Assembly: GCA_902782395.1 (NCBI GenBank)
Contig: CACZNF010000003.1
Coordinates: 1 to 13,263 of the forward strand
Reading direction: 5' to 3'
Source: an uncultured Erysipelotrichaceae bacterium
GTDB taxonomy: Bacteria > Bacillota_I > Bacilli_A > RFN20 > CAG-826
Length of the DNA stretch: 13,263 nucleotides
Shown piece after piece: positions 11,400 to 13,263 of this stretch (positions are counted from its first letter, which is position 1; each line of letters starts with the position of its first letter). Position numbers and translations under genes: made by a program. The notes below the pieces were generated by a model. The model was not told where the DNA came from and did no database searches. It saw only the letters and a program-made list of their open reading frames with translations.

Positions 11400-12422
11400 G
11401 TGATTAAATCTAAGTGGACTCGTTTTAAAAAACAAATCGACAACTTCATGTTCGATCATTACATTATCAAAACCGTATTTGAATACATACGTGGTTTCTT
11501 TATTGCAGCAATAGCTGCGATAGTGTTCGCTTTTGGCTTTTCATGTTTTATTTCACCTTCTACACAAGGTGGCTTTATTTTAGCCACTGGTGGTGTATCT
11601 GGTGTTTCTCAAATTATCGCATGGATTGTTGAAACTATTCGTGGTGAGCCAGTTGGTAATAACTTAATTCAATCCATTGGTTATACATTGTTAAACGTTC
11701 CATTATTAATATTCAGCTTTTTCAAACTTGGTAAACGCTTTACTATTTTCACATTAGTAAATGTTGTTCTTTCATCAGTGTTTATCTCTTTATTCTCTAC
11801 CGCACACGTAGGCGAACAAGTGGCGCAATTTACATTCCCAGATGGCGCTCAACCACTCGAACCTGTGATTGTGCGTGTTGTATTCGCAGGTATTACCACA
11901 GGCCTTGCTAGTGCGTTTGCGTTTTTAGGCGGTATTTCATGTGGTGGTATTGATATCGTTGCCTGCTATATCGGCTCTAGAAAATCCACACAAATCGGTA
12001 GATATGGCGTGATGATTAATGGTGTGATTGTTATAACCTACGGTTTCTTAAAAGCTATTGATAATAATTTCAACTTTATTTATTCCTTATATTCTATTAT
12101 CTTCTCTATTATTTATTTATTTGAAGTTGGCCTCATTATTGACGCGATCAACTTAAGAAATAAGAAAATGCTTGTTCAAATTATTACTAGCAAAGTGCAC
12201 ATGCCAGAAATCATTATTGCTAACTTCCCACACTCTGCAACAATAATTAATGGACATGGTGCTTATTCCGGCGCTGACAAGATCATTCTTTGGATGGCGG
12301 TTTCCTCTTCTGAAGTGCGCAAAGTTGTTAATGTTGCTAAGAAGGTTGATGAACACGTCTTCATCGGTGTGACATCATTAAAACAAGTGTACGGAAACTT
12401 CTATATCAAGCCACTTGAATAA
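11400..12422 (+). CDS. YitT-family membrane protein with C-terminal DUF2179 domain
   Basis: YitT-family proteins are widespread, poorly characterised Firmicutes membrane proteins. The 340 residues from GTG 11400 begin with a basic tail. Several hydrophobic helices follow (about 33-50, 60-78, 95-110, 115-133, 158-178, 205-218, 228-250), including TGGVSGVSQI (63-72) and the glycine-rich GGISCGGIDIVACYIG (177-192). The cytoplasmic DUF2179 domain (about 256-338) includes ATIINGHGAYSG (280-291). I choose the GTG because the only earlier in-frame start, TTG 11373, lies upstream of the -10 box; an ATG at 11395 is out of frame and ends after two codons. The gene ends at a bidirectional terminator shared with tRNA-Ser. 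The transported or sensed ligand is unknown. Confidence 0.9.
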   Translation: MIKSKWTRFKKQIDNFMFDHYIIKTVFEYIRGFFIAAIAAIVFAFGFSCFISPSTQGGFILATGGVSGVSQIIAWIVETIRGEPVGNNLIQSIGYTLLNVPLLIFSFFKLGKRFTIFTLVNVVLSSVFISLFSTAHVGEQVAQFTFPDGAQPLEPVIVRVVFAGITTGLASAFAFLGGISCGGIDIVACYIGSRKSTQIGRYGVMINGVIVITYGFLKAIDNNFNFIYSLYSIIFSIIYLFEVGLIIDAINLRNKKMLVQIITSKVHMPEIIIANFPHSATIINGHGAYSGADKIILWMAVSSSEVRKVVNVAKKVDEHVFIGVTSLKQVYGNFYIKPLE

Positions 12423-12441
12423 TTAACCTCAAAATAAAGAT

Positions 12442-12473
12442 AAAAGCCTAGACAAAATCGCTAGGCTTTTTTG
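12442..12473. terminator. Bidirectional terminator of the YitT-family gene and tRNA-Ser
   Basis: The stem AAAAGCCTAG / CTAGGCTTTT (12442-12451 with 12461-12470) has a 9-nt loop and a plus-strand T-run. On the minus strand it is followed by TTTTATCTTTATTTT, so it also ends tRNA-Ser transcription. Confidence 0.93.
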
Positions 12474-12480
12474 TTTGCTT

Positions 12481-12571
12481 TGGCGGAAGAACAGGGATTC
12501 GAACCCTGGCAAGGCTTGCACCTTCTAACGGTTTTCGAAACCGCCCCCTTCAACCACTTGGGTATTCCTCC
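12481..12571 (-). tRNA. tRNA-Ser (anticodon CGA)
   Basis: On the minus strand the acceptor GGAGGAA pairs with TTCTTCC (one G-T pair). It is followed by discriminator G and an encoded CCA (12481-12483). The anticodon arm is GCGGT, loop TTCGAAA, ACCGT, giving anticodon CGA, which reads the serine codon UCG. The long variable arm (AAGG / CCTT stem) is typical of serine tRNAs. The T arm is CAGGG-TTCGAAT-CCCTG. Length is 91 nt with CCA. A wobbling UGA-anticodon tRNA could also read UCG, so this is a secondary serine isoacceptor. Confidence 0.97.
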
Positions 12572-12580
12572 GTGCAAGTT

Positions 12581-12586
12581 ATTATA
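12581..12586 (-). promoter_or_regulatory. -10 box of tRNA-Ser
   Basis: TATAAT on the minus strand, 9 nt before the mature 5' end, implying a precursor leader of about 3 nt. No strong -35 is visible. Confidence 0.55.
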
Positions 12587-12633
12587 GCATTTATTCGACC
12601 AATTGGAACTTTATTAAATTGAATTTGGACATC

Positions 12634-12662
12634 TAGTCAAATTCATGCGGACAAAGTATAAT
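12634..12662 (+). promoter_or_regulatory. Promoter of the partial membrane protein gene
   Basis: TAGTCA (12634-12639), a 17-nt spacer and a consensus TATAAT (12657-12662). The -10 ends 8 nt before ATG 12671, so the leader is about 2 nt. An imperfect inverted repeat, GAATTTGGAC / GTCAAATTC (12621-12644), covers the -35. Confidence 0.6.
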
Positions 12663-12670
12663 AGACAGGT

Positions 12671-13263
12671 ATGGAATGGTTTAACTTTAGTAACGTCCCG
12701 TTCAGATCTCTATTCATCGCTACGATGATTGTCCTTTCTTTCATCGTGTTTTTGGTTCTTACCTACATCTTTTCGTCAAGAAGAGACCAAAAATATGATA
12801 AGCGCATCAAAGCGGAGTCAACAACATTAAGAATTTACATCATAGATGTAAAGAATAACAAAGTTACCTACTTTAATCGTTCTGACTTAAAGAGCAAACG
12901 AGAAATTGATATGACGACTTTCTATTCCCATTTCCATATTAATGATGTTGATAAAATCAAATCATGGGTTTATAGCATTTGCACGGATTATAAAAACGCT
13001 GATAACTATTTAGAAGCGGACGTTGTTATAAACCATGGTCGTAGTACTTACTTTTCTTTATTAAAGTTACAAAAATATGATCCGAATGAAGGCATCATTC
13101 ATTTAGAGTCCTTTATTCTTAAATACATCACTCCAAATAACTCCACATCTAAGAAGAAAAAGAAATCTCCATTTACTGGTGTGGTTAAAAGAAGCACAAT
13201 GGAATCCCTTATTCTTAAAGAAAAGAGCTTAAAGGGTTTCACTTTTGCTATTCGTTTCTATTA
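12671..13263 (+). CDS. N-terminal part of a membrane-anchored protein, possibly a sensory/signalling protein
   Basis: The reading frame is open from ATG 12671 to the window edge (197 full codons), so the C-terminus is missing. A transmembrane helix at about residues 13-34 (SLFIATMIVLSFIVFLVLTY) is followed by SSRRDQKYDKRIK and a soluble, probably cytoplasmic region. Residues about 52-145 (starting RIYIIDVKNNKVTYFN) alternate strands and helices in a way that recalls a PAS-like sensor domain. A basic linker, KKKKKS, then separates a new domain starting near 'GVVKRSTMESLILKEK'. A membrane-anchored sensor with a downstream output domain such as GGDEF/EAL is one possibility, but no diagnostic motif is visible in this portion. 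Confidence 0.7.
   Translation, partial: MEWFNFSNVPFRSLFIATMIVLSFIVFLVLTYIFSSRRDQKYDKRIKAESTTLRIYIIDVKNNKVTYFNRSDLKSKREIDMTTFYSHFHINDVDKIKSWVYSICTDYKNADNYLEADVVINHGRSTYFSLLKLQKYDPNEGIIHLESFILKYITPNNSTSKKKKKSPFTGVVKRSTMESLILKEKSLKGFTFAIRFY

Noticed and set aside
34..12422. Mycoplasma-type genetic code (UGA as Trp)
   Set aside because: No gene needs TGA readthrough; all tryptophans are TGG and all proteins are full length under the standard code. Only the absence of TGA stops is kept as a finding.
1..13263. Mobile element, prophage, CRISPR array or defence island
   Set aside because: I found no transposase, integrase, phage or nuclease-defence motifs, no terminal inverted repeats and no regularly spaced repeats; the genes are housekeeping with conserved neighbours.

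Overview
This is an AT-rich, gene-dense chromosomal window from a low-GC Firmicutes/Mollicutes-type bacterium, probably an uncultured Bacilli or RF39-like/Acholeplasma-related lineage. The assignment rests on Spx, RNase J, YlbF, YitT, a YjbK-like CYTH protein and Gram-positive-type promoters and terminators. The standard genetic code reads through every gene. All 15 complete genes stop with TAA or TAG, none with TGA. I see no mobile element, prophage, CRISPR array or obvious foreign gene. The exotic content lies in gene architecture and a few odd proteins, not in a new defence or mobile system.

Layout. 1-2760: a plus-strand operon of an RluC/D-type pseudouridine synthase and a phosphohexomutase, ended by a bidirectional terminator shared with minus-strand trpS (2773-3756). 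3757-5303: trpS and spx diverge from back-to-back promoters. spx converges with a CYTH-domain gene, which diverges from a gene for a membrane-anchored, Cys-less EIIB-like protein. 5293-8139: the minus-strand run def, rnjA, maf. 8211-9589: the plus-strand operon ylbF-rsmD-coaD. 9591-11206: minus-strand pgeF, and upstream of it, with its own terminator, a gene for an unrecognised membrane-anchored protein. 11400-12422: a YitT-family membrane protein. 12481-12571: tRNA-Ser(CGA) on the minus strand. 12671-end: the 5' part of a membrane-anchored protein cut by the window edge.

Gene order recalls Bacillus. trpS, spx, a CYTH gene and an RluD-like gene occur in the B. subtilis trpS-to-yjb region, and ylbF-rsmD-coaD matches ylbF-ylbG-rsmD-coaD. 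The functions are housekeeping: RNA modification and decay (rlu, rsmD, rnjA, ylbF), translation (trpS, tRNA-Ser, def), cofactor and sugar metabolism (coaD, pgcA), nucleotide sanitation (maf, pgeF) and stress control (spx).

Two architectural themes stand out. First, eight genes that head a transcript have a -10-like hexamer ending 6-8 nt before the start codon and no Shine-Dalgarno, as expected for leaderless or nearly leaderless mRNAs; a ninth (CYTH) is ambiguous. Operon-internal genes mostly carry good Shine-Dalgarno sites. This corrects the starts of the rlu, ylbF and yitT genes. Second, all three convergent gene pairs overlap or nearly abut, and in each the plus-strand gene's intrinsic terminator lies inside the 3' coding end of the opposing gene.
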